DNA of 64,000 bases, from positions 1,178,001 to 1,242,000 of the forward strand of contig VTFK01000152.1 of NCBI GenBank assembly GCA_009617715.1. The letters run 5' to 3'. The translations under genes and the position numbers were made by a program. Every line of letters begins with the position of its first letter. Position 1 is the stretch's first letter. This DNA comes from Plectrocnemia conspersa. Its lineage: Eukaryota > Arthropoda > Insecta > Trichoptera > Polycentropodidae. The notes below the pieces were generated by a model. It worked only from the letters and a program-made list of their open reading frames with translations, searched no databases and was not told the origin of the DNA. Below, in pieces: positions 11,396 to 23,330 of this stretch.

Positions 11396-12770
11396 CGAGC
11401 CTTCCATTAACGAACAAGTTCAATGAAACGACTGGCCGCCCTCGTTTGGCGAATCCAATATGTCAGGTTTGTCCGCTCCCGAGATGGCAATGGATGACAT
11501 TCCAGGACTCGTCTACATGGCAATCTCGCCTTATGAACTCGACAAACTCCCTCCCCGAGTAGATGTAATGAAACTTCCAAAAATAATCTCTCGCCCTGCT
11601 GCTACCTACGAACACTACGAACGGTCAACTGTTATTTTGCTTCGTCGGAGCTTTTTCGTTTTGATTTATTTCCGAGCTGTAGACGCGATCAAAGAGAGCT
11701 TCCCATTAATGACCGGAAAAATTTTCCGACGTGGCCGAGTTTCGAGTATTGAGAACAAGAACGAGATTTTCTTTTTCATTTGAACTCGTATATACACTTA
11801 TATACACAAAAAAAGAATCGCGTTTCTCTCGATGCCTAATGGCATTTTAATCATCCGCCGGGAGAGTTTAAGCTCACTGATCCTTTAAAATTGCATTCAT
11901 ATACATATAGTATAAAAAAATCGATTTATTTTTGGCAGAGAATTGCGAGTGTCGTTCACCCCAAAATGAGATCCTCTTAACAATTCGCATGCTTTTATAT
12001 TTATGAGTTTGAATTTCTTAACGAAACTTTTTTACGACCACCTTGAAACACGCAACCGTAATTATTCTCAAATATTTTATATATTTATTTTCAGTGTGCT
12101 TACAATAACGCAATTGGATGTTTTATTAATAAAAAAAATACCCATATTCAAATTATAACTTGCTATAATTTTTTAATGTTCATATTATAAGTAATAGTGC
12201 TTAATGATATATAAATCGAGAAAGATTAAATTATAAAAATGGCAATATGTACATTTACGCTAAAACGATTCTCTGTCCCAATTTCATGCCGTAGGGTTTT
12301 TGAATCGAGTAAAATCGAATTTTCCATAAGAAAACCGAAACTAGAAACCATGACCAAATTACCATTAACGTGTTTTATTAAATTTAACTCGACTGAATTT
12401 TACTTTCTACGTTTATTTTTTTTTAAATCTATGTACACAGGGACGTCGTTTGTGTGGGGAAAAATCACAAAACGAAAATAAATCGAAAGAAGTTGAAACT
12501 AGTCACCCTTACTGCAAATGTAATTCGAGAAGGTCTCCAGCTTTGCAGTAAATTGGCAAACCATTTCATTGAAAAATATAATAATTCTGATCGAGCATTC
12601 AAGTTTTAACTCAAGCTTCAGAACTGTATATCAGGATATTACGAAGTGTACAAAAAATAGCAAAGCCATCGCAAAGCTTAATCACTGACTATATTGTCAA
12701 AGTGGAAAAATCAACACGAAGTTAAGAATAATTTTATTTGTAAAGAACTATTAACATTAGAGCATACATC
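11396..12770. other. Noncoding DNA, partly CpG-rich
   Basis: 11400-11800 is somewhat GC-richer and open for 107 codons from 11460 (plus), but the peptide has no recognisable domain and I do not call it a gene. 11800-12770 is AT-rich with nothing recognised. Confidence 0.45.
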
Positions 12771-12773
12771 TTA

Positions 12774-12905
12774 TGTGCTATCTCTTCTATACTGTATTTG
12801 CGTTAACACAGTCAGTTCGAGAGCTATCCATTTCACTATTATTCATAATTGAGAAAGAGATGGCAAGTTTGGGTTTACGTCCCTACTATTAGCTCTAAAG
12901 CACAC
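12774..12905 (-). repeat. Dispersed repeat D, copy 1
   Basis: Reverse complement of 47147-47275 with high similarity. Shared words read from the other strand include gtgtgctttagag, taatagtagg, acccaaacttgc, atctctttctcaattatgaa and gactgtgttaacgc. It is about 130 bp. No coding capacity or terminal repeats were seen. Confidence 0.8.
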
Positions 12906-12995
12906 GATACGTTCGATATATAAAAAAATGTGGAAATTTCGGTATATTTCAATTCATTGATTTTATGCAGTTTTAGAAAATAATGGAACGTATCC

Positions 12996-13026
12996 TTGAT
13001 TTGTATACATGTTTCAGGTATATTTT
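12996..13026 (+). promoter_or_regulatory. Candidate recursive splice site 2 (weak)
   Basis: The word gtttcaggtatat places an acceptor-like CAG directly before GTATAT (junction after 13017). The preceding tract is less pyrimidine-rich than at the other sites, so this is the weakest of the four. Confidence 0.2.
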
Positions 13027-14999
13027 ATGCGTTTTCCTGTAGAACGTACCTACCGCATAAAAAGTGACCTGAATGTGTTTCATTTAATGACATGTATTTA
13101 TTTTTCTGCTAAATTTAAGGGGAAACAAATTCACCCAAATGACCACCCAAATTTTGTTCTTGTATACAATCCACGTCAAAAGTAAAAAAATCATGCCGTT
13201 GCCATTCATATTAAGACTTTTTATAACAATATTATGACTTACAATAAGTGATAATCGAATGAAGCACATCTAAACCGAATTTTTAACAATATTATCAACA
13301 CATATTATTGCTTCTAGACGATAAAATAGGCTAGTGATCATTTGTTTATGCGATCAATTGCTGGCGGTGAATTGTGGGCGATAAATTTCTTAAGCTCATG
13401 TTCAACATGGGCAATACGAGTAGTACTCAAGATTCTAATTACGATCCACTTTAACTTATTATGAACGCTAGATAACCGAGCGTTTCGAAGGTGACGGTGA
13501 CGGCACGATTTTATTGCTTTTGACGTAACAAGGAGCCTCTTGAATTGTTATTTAATGAAATACTATGAATCTTAATGAAATGGAAATATTAATAAAACGA
13601 CCACTCTCTGTCCAAATTTTGCCCTCCCCTGTAAAAATCTAAAATTACCTCCCAGTATGTACAACGTATCTATTGTTCCTGGCAGTTATACATCTAGATT
13701 TTAGACTAAAAACAGTTCGGTTTAAATCATAACAGTGAAAGTCGAATCGAAGGATGATTCGCCCTCGAGAGGGTCAACCATAATTGGTTGGACTTGGTCG
13801 TTATTTGCACAGCCCACCCACCCTCAGCTGTCACGACTCTGCCGAGATAAGGGCGGAATTGAAAAGCGATATTTACACGTCGTTCACAAAGTCCAAAACG
13901 CGAGCTTAGCACAAACCGCAAACACTTCCTATGGAGTATGGAGTCAAAGTCATAAAAGGTTATGGCTCATCCAAACGACGTTAAATATATAATACATCAC
14001 ACATAGACTCGCGCAAACATACTACATTCAGACCCTAAGGGATTTCTCATCTTTCGCACAACGTCGGCGAAGCGTCGGTTATAGAGACGACGAGATAAAA
14101 AAAAAGTAATGTGCAGCGTCTGCGATTTTTTTTATTGTATATCCATGTTAAATATATATGTGATGTATGTATACAAAATGTAGGATGTACTAGAGAGCTT
14201 GTATCGCGTATTACACGCGGCGGAAATAATTTCAAACCGCTAAAGCACGTTCATTTTCAACCCTAATCTAGTTACGCATATTCCACCGAGGTCATTATTG
14301 TCACAGTTTTGCCCACGGCTTGTGAGAAAATGCAATTTGCAGCTACGTGTAAATGTTTAAACGAACAGGCTATAAAAAATGCGCAATTTATATATGCAAA
14401 CTATCATGATGGGCTTAAAATTTGTATAGCATAGATACGTTTCGACAAATATGTTACTGACATAATCACGACCTCTTATCCGATTTCAATTTATATTATT
14501 AGGCGTGTTTAATCATTATTAATAATATTGTTACACGTTGTATCACTAGTGAAAATATATTTTCACTGGCATTTCAGTGAATTCATATCGAAATACTTTA
14601 CACGATATTTTTTGCGACTGTGTGCAAAGTGCCTAAAAATATATTTGAAACAATAAATCGTGTTTTACAAGCATTCATTGTTCTGGAAAGGATATTTTAG
14701 CGTCATATCGCTAGTTTAATGCTCCTAAAATTAATTGTTAACCCGTTCTGCTTCAACGATGTTGCTTTTATGCCCGAACTAAAATCTGTTTTAATATTTC
14801 TTCTTGTACAATTCAATTTAAACAGCGCGATTCTGAGAGTTCACTACAGAAAAAAATATTCATGGATGAAGTACTACAGCTACGTTTTTATTAATATGCG
14901 TATAATTAAAATATTTATGTAAATAAAATTAAATAGATTAATTTAATGAATGCTTATATAAATAATTTTAAAATGCTGTGTTCATGTTGTTTTAAAGTC
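13027..14999. other. Noncoding DNA with a CpG-rich island
   Basis: 13440-13990 and 14040-14300 are relatively CpG-rich; the rest is AT-rich. Short open frames on both strands at 13727-13992 overlap each other and show no domain. Nothing else recognised. Confidence 0.45.
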
Positions 15000-15000
15000 A

Positions 15001-15310
15001 AGTTGAACTCTTGAGATTTTGGTAGTTGGATCTGTTCGAACAGTCGAAGAGAAAGCGGTTGCTTTTTACGTACTTCAAAGGGTTGATTTGGCGTAGCTTA
15101 GCCTGGCGTCTTTTCGTCTGAACTCTTGTTATTCCAAGTCGGAATCGAAGTGGTAGTTCTGTGGTCAAGTTCTGACGAAAGAAATACTTACGGTAGTTTT
15201 ATAGCTTATATTTCAGTCCTCGATATTTGAACAATGCCGATGATTCGAGACGGAACCAGACTTTTTGTTTTAGTCTAATACAAATTTAATCAAACTCTTA
15301 TCGTAGCGTA
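15001..15310 (+). repeat. Dispersed repeat C, copy 1 (longest)
   Basis: The best-preserved member of a family also found at 20430-20550, 36500-36740, 45100-45240, 49800-50060 and 57541-57740 (plus) and about 55430-55505 (minus). Common words are gaactctt...gattttggt, gagaaagcggttgctttt, ggcgtagct, attccaagtc and the 3' block gaggcggaaccaaactttttg...gtctaatac. No open reading frame spans it. It could be a solo LTR or a nonautonomous element. Confidence 0.7.
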
Positions 15311-15990
15311 TCGTAGCGTCTCTTGTTATTGTATAAAATAATTAGTTAAATTATCATTCATAAAAACATATATCATTATAAGGTATGCAGACAAACAAAA
15401 CAGTTTGTCGACATAGTTATCCAATGATTCGGGATATTGTCCTATATTTTTAAAGCTTTTTTAAAAGTATAAAAATATAGTATTATACTACGCAATTTTA
15501 TATTTAAAAAATAAAAGTTTGTTATCTCAAAGCGTTTGTTTTTTGTACTTGTATGTCATTTTTGCATGCTCAAACGGCGAGAAATTTACATATTAAGCTA
15601 AAATTGCATTTTTATATTCAAATGTGCCGCCACAATGAAATGCATTTCAACGATTTTGACGTTTTTGCATAATCAGACGGTCTCGGCTGATTTTCGTAAA
15701 ATAATATTCGAGCACGTTCAGAGCTTCCATCATGTAATAGATAAAAAAATGCTCTCGTCACTTTATATATCGTAATATATTAATGACGTTTAACGTACAG
15801 TTCGGGCGATTAACTTCGCGGTTTATCTTAACCATCACGCTTTAGCTGATGCGTTTTATGCGCGAAATCCGTTTAACGTTAATCTGCTTATTGCATAAAG
15901 CGTGTTATATTAATTAAAAATTATATTTGCAATCATCGGAAATATAGCTGAACTCGTTAACGTTTCCCCTGTCAAATCGCCGCACCGCGT
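15311..15990. other. AT-rich noncoding DNA
   Basis: No gene or repeat recognised apart from a short direct repetition tcgtagcgta/tcgtagcgtc at about 15301-15320. Confidence 0.5.
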
Positions 15991-16272
15991 TCAATTACAC
16001 AACAAAGATTCAATTAAATTTTGCATTGTTATTGGTACATCCCGTGGGTCAGCGGGTCTAGTCGTCGCAACTGGACTGTGGAGCTTTTCATACCACCGCA
16101 GATGGCCATCTAATATCCGCCAACACCCTACAGTTGAAATTTCGGTACGTTGTACGCCATTGTTTCGCTGACTGCCATGTTTAATTGAATTCTGAAGGGA
16201 AATCGACGGCTTTTGAAGGTTTTGGTTGATTTGTGCAGTTGTTTTGACCTTTTCGACATTGCTAGAAATCAT
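15991..16272 (-). CDS. Hypothetical 93-residue open frame
   Basis: An ATG-to-stop frame on the minus strand, MISSNVEKVKTTAQINQNLQ to ...NLIESLLCN. It is Gln/Asn/Ser/Lys-rich in its first half and GC-richer than its flanks, which makes it less likely to be chance than most short frames here. There is no recognisable domain, no signal peptide or membrane segment, and no splice or promoter context that I can defend. It may be a fragment of a retroelement gag-like protein or not a gene at all. Confidence 0.22.
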   Translation of the reverse strand: MISSNVEKVKTTAQINQNLQKPSISLQNSIKHGSQRNNGVQRTEISTVGCWRILDGHLRWYEKLHSPVATTRPADPRDVPITMQNLIESLLCN

Positions 16273-16914
16273 GGCAATAAAAGAGAATTTAAATAATTTA
16301 AATACATATGTAGTGTATAACTAGATAATCATTTAATTTCAATATAATATTTGATCTCTTCATATGAAATATATATCTCACATAATTTTTAAGATGTAAA
16401 ATTCTCTGGCTATTCTTCTATTTCGCAAAACCCATTTGAAGTAGGTAATAAGAGCGGTGTATCGAAAAGGGACAGAAAATCCATATTTAACAGTCCGAAA
16501 GTATTGTTTCACGAACACATTTTGTTTCGGTATCCTCATAAAATTAAAATTCGAGTATTTGCAAAAAAATACACACGGCATACTCGGGGGACGGTCGTAC
16601 ACAAAAAAACGACATTTAATTCCATTGTTATTATTTACCGCAAGTGATTTATGATCATTGAGTCTGGTAGCTCGTTATCCATCGGTTGATGGTTAGCACC
16701 GCTAGCACGAAATGTGAACAGATGTTTTTTTTACTATTTCAATGCAATTTTAATACCATGTACACAAAATAAATTATTTGATTATATAATTAATATTTAT
16801 TGGCGTTTAAAAAGTAACAAAAAATATTTATTTTTTCTGATTTATCATTTTTTAACAAGTCATACTTACTCTTCTGAGAAATATTCTCATAGTTTTTACA
16901 ATTTTTTTGACTCA

Positions 16915-16956
16915 TGGAACCCCAGGTTACAGCGGAACACAGTTTGAAGACCAATG
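16915..16956 (-). mobile_element. hAT-type terminal sequence
   Basis: Read on the minus strand from 16956: CATTGGTCTTCAAACTGTG followed by TTCCGC and, further on, GGGGTTCC. This matches the familiar terminus of many hAT elements (CAGTGGTTCTCAAACTG, then TTCCGCGGAACCCC). A partner end may lie near 16656 (cattgagtctgg), giving a remnant of about 300 bp, but no 8-bp duplication could be confirmed. Confidence 0.5.
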
Positions 16957-17224
16957 ATCTAGATTCACGAAAACTATGCTGTTTTTTATATTTATATAAA
17001 AACGTTTATTTCAATAATAAAATACATTTACTGGCTTATAACCATTTTAATGTAAACAATTTTGTTATTAGCCACAATATAATAAATAAATATGTATTTA
17101 AAATAAAAGTTGGTCGTTATAATATCAGAGTAAAAAAACTTTTAAAAGGTTTTTACAATTAAAGTGGAAAAAATGGATAAGGCGCTTATTTTAATACATT
17201 TATCTAAAGATCTGGATAAATGAT

Positions 17225-17310
17225 TTTTAGCCTCGAGTCTAAAGCAATATGTGCTTTAGCATTTTGTGATTATATTTAAATTAAGATTACTTTTATCATA
17301 GTCTCTTCGA
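17225..17310 (-). mobile_element. Fragment of the Jockey-type LINE (3' end of ORF2)
   Basis: aaagcaatatgtgctttagc and attttgtgattatatttaaa followed by ttttatcatagtc align with 2700-2765 of the complete LINE, the part coding for its last residues (ending PKHIML). Only a short piece is recognisable; downstream similarity fades. Confidence 0.65.
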
Positions 17311-19260
17311 TACGGTTTGAAGAACGCGTAAGAAGTTAGATTTCAAATATTGCTGGTGCTGATATAATCGTCACCTAATTTGTACGCGAGTCATTTTCCT
17401 AATTTTTCATATATTGGAAAGTATTTTTTCAACGATATATCGATAACAAACAATAGCGTGTGTGCGATAAGGTCCTGCATTTTTTAAAGCATACTAGCTG
17501 GAATTAAATCATGATCTGATAATTTTTTGGTTTCAATTTACCAAACCTATACTGAAGCCTATTAATCGCAACAATTAATTCGGCAAAAAATATATTTTAC
17601 TGGTAATACACATTCACTGTAACATACATATATATTTTCGAGTGGTTTCGTATCTGTCGGAGTTGCGTTAAAGATATGCTGTTTTTAATCAATATAAAAA
17701 AAAAATATTTTGCCAAACTGTACTGTGCCACTTTTTCATTTTTATTTTGAAGTAGCTTTCATTATATTGTGACCATTCAGAATATATTTTCATTAATTTA
17801 CATATAAATTCGATAATGGATTTTTATCGTTTCATTTTACGTTATAAAATTTCCATCGCTGCTGTGCATACAATTCGTATTTTTTTCTGTGTTATTTGAA
17901 AGCTTTGTAGTTAAATTATCTCGTTAAATAAACTGTGCTTTCGATCCAACTAATGAAAAGGCAGAGATGTTCGGATAATTGAAAGTTCTCGACTCGAATG
18001 TACATACATATATAGTTAGGTAACTATTATGTGATTAATTTACTATAAAATAGTATACTTAATTTATTATAGGAATATAATTATTATATGCAATATTTAA
18101 CGTTGTTTGTTCTGTTGTTACGTTTTGTTTGTTATGTTTATGGTACTGCTAGTTGTACTAAATGCAATGTATGTGTTTTCCTCTCGTGTGATGTATTTAT
18201 TTACTTGTTATTTTCGTTGAATGCGGTACAAGCTTAAATTCCAAAAATAACACCATTATGCCTCGTGTTGTTGCTAAACTCTGCGGTAATTTATTAATTA
18301 CACCGAAGTGTCACGATTCCGTACCCGCTGCCGAGGTTTGACATTTCCATATTGGCCATTGTTCGCTTTCACCGCCCCGGCTTATAATATACACTAGTAC
18401 CTATATAATATTGCTCCGCATAATGCTGCGGATTCGTATGACCTATCTCGAATGTGAGATCTTATTTAACATCTTGGAAATTTCCCTTTGAACCCGTCCG
18501 TCCAGTCGTCGAAACGTCGCGGCCAGGCGGAACCCTCGTTACTGCTATTATTCAACCGTTCAATATTATTATCGGTTAAGTTATTACAATTTTAGGGGCG
18601 GGGATTTTGGGCGAGTCACGCACGAAATTAATAATAGACGAGCGATTAAAAAAATAAAGTTCGTAATCAATCAAAGCGATCTACGATATTTTTCGACTAG
18701 TTCAAACCTTTGCTTTAGTATATTTTTAATTTGGGGGCAAGATATATAATTTTATATATTAAAAATGTACTCTTTCTTTACATTTAAATATAAAGTTCGG
18801 AAAGAAGCGGGTTTGACGTAAGAAAATTGGGGTGGAAGTTTATAAAAAAATTGCTTCATTAAAAACATTTTATATATATATATTTTTGCTAGAATAACAG
18901 CCGAGGGTTTATAGCTAGATATTATTTAGCATAAGAACAGTCAGTGAACACTAATATTATTTATTATAACCCTGAAAAGGCTTCGGTAAATGTTATCATA
19001 GTGATATGTTTGTACTCATACAAAAAGAAAATAAACGATCGCGATCTTTGGTAATAAATATTGTTTTGTCAACGAAACGGACAAATAACACGCGTTTGTA
19101 TTTTATATATCTTCCAATAGAATGTTATTTATTTACTCTTATTATTCAACTTGCTAAACCTGCGTTCTATTCATATAATACTATTCATACATAACATTTC
19201 CAACTAAAAAAACGAATACAACAGTATAGAAAGAATCTCGGCGATATTAAATTACCTTGA
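17311..19260. other. Noncoding DNA
   Basis: AT-rich with a CpG-richer segment at about 18290-18640. No gene or repeat copy recognised. Confidence 0.5.
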
Positions 19261-19850
19261 CATTTTCAATCGACGCCCTCGACTTTTTATTCCTTTATTT
19301 TTTATTTTCACAGGGAAATTCTCGTCGCAATTCGCGGGATATTCAAAGATTGTGTCACGTATACCGCCGGTGGGAATCGTAATCGAAAGAATCCAGGGCC
19401 GGGTCGGGACGGTGTAATGAAGATTAATGCGGTGCTCTTTAATAACGTCGCGCCGGAATATTTAGACGGGGCGGCATTCGGAAAATTGCGGATTGCTCGG
19501 ACCTATCCCGAAGCGCCTCGTAAAAATCGGGATGTGTCTTCATTACGTGTACGTGATGGTCCGATATCCGAAATCGGGTACGAGCCATTAATTGCTCGCC
19601 GCATCCTTGCCGGACGGAGATAAGGTCCCGTATTGTTATTTCGCCCGTAAAGTCCTCTTCTTTTCCTCCGTTGGCCCATTCTTACCGCCAATATTTTGCC
19701 GTGAGTGCTTCACATTTAAGGAATCGTCGCTGATTGGTTTCCCGATTCAAAGCGTGAACGACTGCCATAAAGGTTATATGTATGTACGAAATCGTCTCGT
19801 AGTAATTGGATGCTCAATAGCCAACCCGCTAATTGCATGATTTAATTTGA
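19261..19850 (+). promoter_or_regulatory. CpG-rich island preceded by a strong acceptor-like site
   Basis: A long pyrimidine tract ends in tattttcacag (junction after 19313) and is followed by about 350 bp that are clearly GC- and CpG-rich (gcgggat, gggccgggtcgggacgg). Overlapping frames are open on both strands (plus 19417-19623, minus 19503-19691), which is usual in CpG-rich DNA and gives no domain. It may be a noncoding exon or a conserved regulatory block. Confidence 0.35.
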
Positions 19851-20129
19851 TGCCTACATCAATGCAAACCTCTAAGCGCAACCAACACCCGTCTAATAGT
19901 AGCTAGTTTAGATGATCGTTGAAAATAAGAAAATTCAATAGGACGATGACTTCTTATGATGGACGCGAATGACCAGAATGGATAGATTTATTTATATTGA
20001 TGAGCATCGAGTTACGAAGGATTTAAGGCTCATGTATTTATTTAGGATTTGCTATTTTCATTTTTTAAATTTCGAACAATTTCTTTTGATTATTGAAAAA
20101 ACAATATTTAAGCTTATCGACATGCGAAG

Positions 20130-20310
20130 TTTATAAATAAAAATCCCATGAATTTTTGCAATCTGCCGATTCCCACGCGAAGCGGTTTTTTCACATCTGA
20201 TTACTAATATAGTTCTTAGATTACCAAAGCAATGATAAGGCCGATGAGAATAGTCAAGAAAATAAACATTTGGCATGGACCCACCCTTTCTTTTGCAGCA
20301 GTATAAAAAA
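20130..20310 (-). repeat. Dispersed repeat A, copy 2 (inverted)
   Basis: On the minus strand it reads tatactgctgcaaaagaaag, gtgggtccatgccaaatg, taatcagatgtgaaaaaacc and gcttcgcgtgggaatcgg, in the same order as the copies at 9946-10165 and 24370-24552. Confidence 0.72.
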
Positions 20311-20429
20311 CATAAGATTTATTTTTAATTAAAAATCTATGAAAATTTGGTAGTAATCAGCAAGTTACCTAAAAAATCAGAATTCTTGATTTGGCGTTTT
20401 TCTCGAAAAGAAACACTACTCACAATATT

Positions 20430-20550
20430 TTCAAAGATCAAAGCGAAAGTGGATGCTTTTCATGGTCTTTTAAGGTTAGTTTCGGTTGATTTAGACGTAG
20501 CTCTGGTTGGTACGGGTGTGCCTTCCAGATATTCCAAGTCTAAAGCGAAG
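20430..20550 (+). repeat. Dispersed repeat C, copy 2
   Basis: Carries gcgaaagtggatgcttttc, gatttagacgtagctctgg and atattccaagtc in the same order and spacing as 15001-15310. Confidence 0.65.
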
Positions 20551-20879
20551 TGAAATGTTTCAAATTAGAGTTATGTTAGCGTTTTATATTATAGCGGTAA
20601 AATCATAGCGAAAATATATTTTTAATGAATATTTTTATATATACGTATATGTGTGCATACATATTCATTTTTATTTATAAAAAAATAATTGGAAAGAATA
20701 TTTTTTTGTTATACAAATATATTTATTATTTATAACATTACATATTATAAATAAGAAATATATAAATATACAAAAAACGCAATTTCAATTACATATACAT
20801 AATAGAAATTGTAAAATTATATTGTAAAAATAAGAATACATGTTATTTTTACTAAGAAAAATAAAATTTTAGAAAGATC

Positions 20880-21120
20880 GGAGATAGTACATTTCTAATT
20901 TTTGTAGTGAGTATTCCTGCCGTTGAGAATACTCTCTCGCTTTCCGCTGATGTTGGCTTAATTGTGAGCAAAGAGACTTAGTTTTAGTCATTTCTCGACT
21001 ACATTTATTATTTTACCCTGGATAAATATTCTGGTGGTGTATTATTGGTTTGTTTAATTCTTCTTTGATTGTCAAAGTCATGTTAATAAAATCATTATCA
21101 GTATTTTCTTCATTGATTAT
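20880..21120 (-). pseudogene. hAT transposase C-terminal relic, copy 2
   Basis: The minus strand encodes LTIKPTSAESERVFSTAG and then ILTTKIRNVLSP before running into stops. The SxSERVFSTAG block is the signature of the hAT C-terminal dimerisation domain. Upstream on the same strand acidic codons (IINEENTDNDFINMTL) may belong to the preceding part of the protein. The N-terminal zinc finger and catalytic core are not seen. The locus is homologous to 7080-7250, where the signature has lost about seven codons. Confidence 0.72.
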
Positions 21121-21329
21121 TTCATTATCTAAATTTGAAATAGTCGTTCTCATAAATATATCCCATTATTTAAATTTATTTTTTGACGCTACTTGAAAAT
21201 TTTTTATTATCCGACCTATAAATTAACGAAGAAATAAACCCTTTGTTACTGCAGATATCACAGAAATTTCCTAACTAATACTGTGCAGCTGTGGAGTTTC
21301 TTTATTTATTTTAAATCAATACGAATAAT

Positions 21330-21610
21330 GTATTGCAGTAATGTTTTTTAAGGTTCGGTGATTTTTCCGGACAGGATTATTCCGTACACAAATTTTGCGA
21401 TTTTGCCAGATTGCAGAAATTTTTTTTCCGGATACTGATTTTTCCAAGCAGGATTTTTGCAGACACTGATTATTTTAGACAAAAAATATTTTTAATATAT
21501 TATTAAAAAATAATTAAGGTAAACATTTTGATTTTTTATTAAAATATTTTTAAAAAAATATCCAAAAATCGCAAAATTCCAAGCACCGTTTTTTTTCAAC
21601 ATACCGATTG
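21330..21610. repeat. Degenerate short tandem motif
   Basis: Several imperfect repetitions of a block like ggatactgatttttccaagc aggatttttgc occur between 21355 and 21470, with a fainter version near 21570-21595. Similarity is low and no function is apparent. Confidence 0.4.
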
Positions 21611-22900
21611 TATACTTATTGGCATGTAGTAAAATTTAAATTTATCTATTATTTATATATATTATTTTTTAAATTAAGTGTTTTTTTTGTTTTTTCGTCG
21701 ATATTCATAACTTAACGAATAATTCGAATATTCAAAAATAACACATACTTGGAAACTTGAACCATCCAATTACAACTTTAACAGTTCAATTGTTGTGTTC
21801 AAGTACATACATAATGCAAGAAGAGAATAAACTATTTTTAGTTGTGACTATTGATTTCTTGTATTCAGGGGCTTGCGATATCAAGGTTCGACAATGTTCT
21901 AGTTTTAAATGGTTTTTCTAGTCTCGTTAACAAAAAAAATCGCTTTCTACATTACGTACCTTATCCATTGAGATATTCTTAAATTAAAGTAACTATGTAT
22001 GAAAATATAATATTAAATCTTACCTGTCATATTTGCATATATTTATTTAATGATTGAAATAAAAAAGCTATGAAATATTTTTTTATGTTTTTATACTATG
22101 GCGAATTTTAAGAATATTATTATTATTAACTAGAGTGCAGTTCTGTATATAGAAAGAATTTTGGTGTTGAGCTTTTTCGGTTCATTGAATATTACTAATT
22201 TAGAAATATAGTTTGTAGCCAAAATAGCTTTTTATGGAGAAAGTTTTTTAAATAAATTAGAAATCGAAATTCTATTTTTAAAATATTGTTATATTAACCA
22301 TACCGGACAAAAACTTTTTTTTTTATTGAATCCAATATGGTCCAATTTATTTTATCACAAAATTTAAGCTTCTTTTATATTATTTATACATAATTTATTC
22401 AAGGTAAACCCTGTACCGTTCCAGATGTTGGGAACACTACTTGATGAAAAAAAACACTTAAGAATGTAATGACAAAAGAAATAATGTTTCGCTTGTAAAT
22501 TGTATTTAGTTAATTGTTCACTGTTGTAATTTACACAATACCAAATGGCTCTCTCATAATCACGCAAGCTCTAATAATGAAAATTTCATTTAATCTAACA
22601 AAACGACTAACTGTTCGAGTATAATTAATATATTATGCGGCGCATTTTGCAATTTAACTGGACTTCTTAGAAAAGCTAGTTCTTACTACTTTTAAGTAAA
22701 CACTCTTTTGCGAAAATCGTTGTTTTTCTTTGAAACTTTAGATTAAGCTTTTTATTTCGCTCGGACACGTCGAGCATTAAAGATCGTATAACTTCACAAT
22801 AGTATTACAACAATAAAAGTTTGAGTGGAATATTCTTTAGGCGTTTATCCTTTTGAGATTTATTATTCAAGTAAATTGAATAGTATTCAGTTGATGCGCC
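21611..22900. other. AT-rich noncoding DNA with dispersed repeat E
   Basis: 22310-22365 (attgaatccaatatggtcca atttattt) resembles 41595-41645 (attgaatccactgcggtcca atttattt). Nothing else recognised; short minus-strand frame 22364-22567 has no domain. Confidence 0.5.
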
Positions 22901-23124
22901 ATCTGAATACGTACGAACAATAACCCTAAATTTAATGAGCGTACCACTTTAGAACGCCCGCGTGTATTATAACAGAAACGTATCTCGTCCGTGCCTCCAG
23001 AGTGGCGTTAAGCGCCTAGTTTATTCCGTCGTATTACTTACGCCCAACCCGCCACTCCTCTCTCTCGAGTGTTCCTAAGGCATCTGTTTAAAATTTTAAA
23101 AGTATTGTTATGGGCGGAACGTCA

Positions 23125-23330
23125 CCGGGTAGTTACTATATAAGCTCCACTTCAGATCCGATCCTCGCGAAGGAGCTTAGCGAAGCACTCAGCGACGACG
23201 GGTTTGCACAGTAAATAGCGTAGTGAATATTTCGTCCTCTGTCGCCGAGGATCTTGTTTGCTTATATCCAAGGGTGTACGCCCCGGCAAATGTGACTAGT
23301 TTCTCATACACGGCGAAGTAAGTAAGTAGG
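23125..23330 (+). promoter_or_regulatory. Candidate promoter and untranslated first exon
   Basis: A TATATAA box at 23137-23143 sits in a CpG-rich island. About 30 bp downstream (near 23167) would be the predicted start, although the best initiator-like words (ttcagat at 23151, tcagcg at 23187) are not at ideal spacing. A strong donor-like word gtaagtaag begins at 23318 (gaa|gtaagt), so a noncoding first exon of about 150 bp is possible. The downstream reading is closed in all frames soon after. No transcript evidence is available. Confidence 0.3.

Noticed and set aside
11460..11783. 107-codon plus-strand frame
   Set aside because: Mixed peptide without domain, no homology recognised, AT-rich end; not enough support for a gene.
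13727..13992. Overlapping open frames on both strands
   Set aside because: Opposite frames open together in CpG-rich DNA are expected without coding; neither peptide has a domain.
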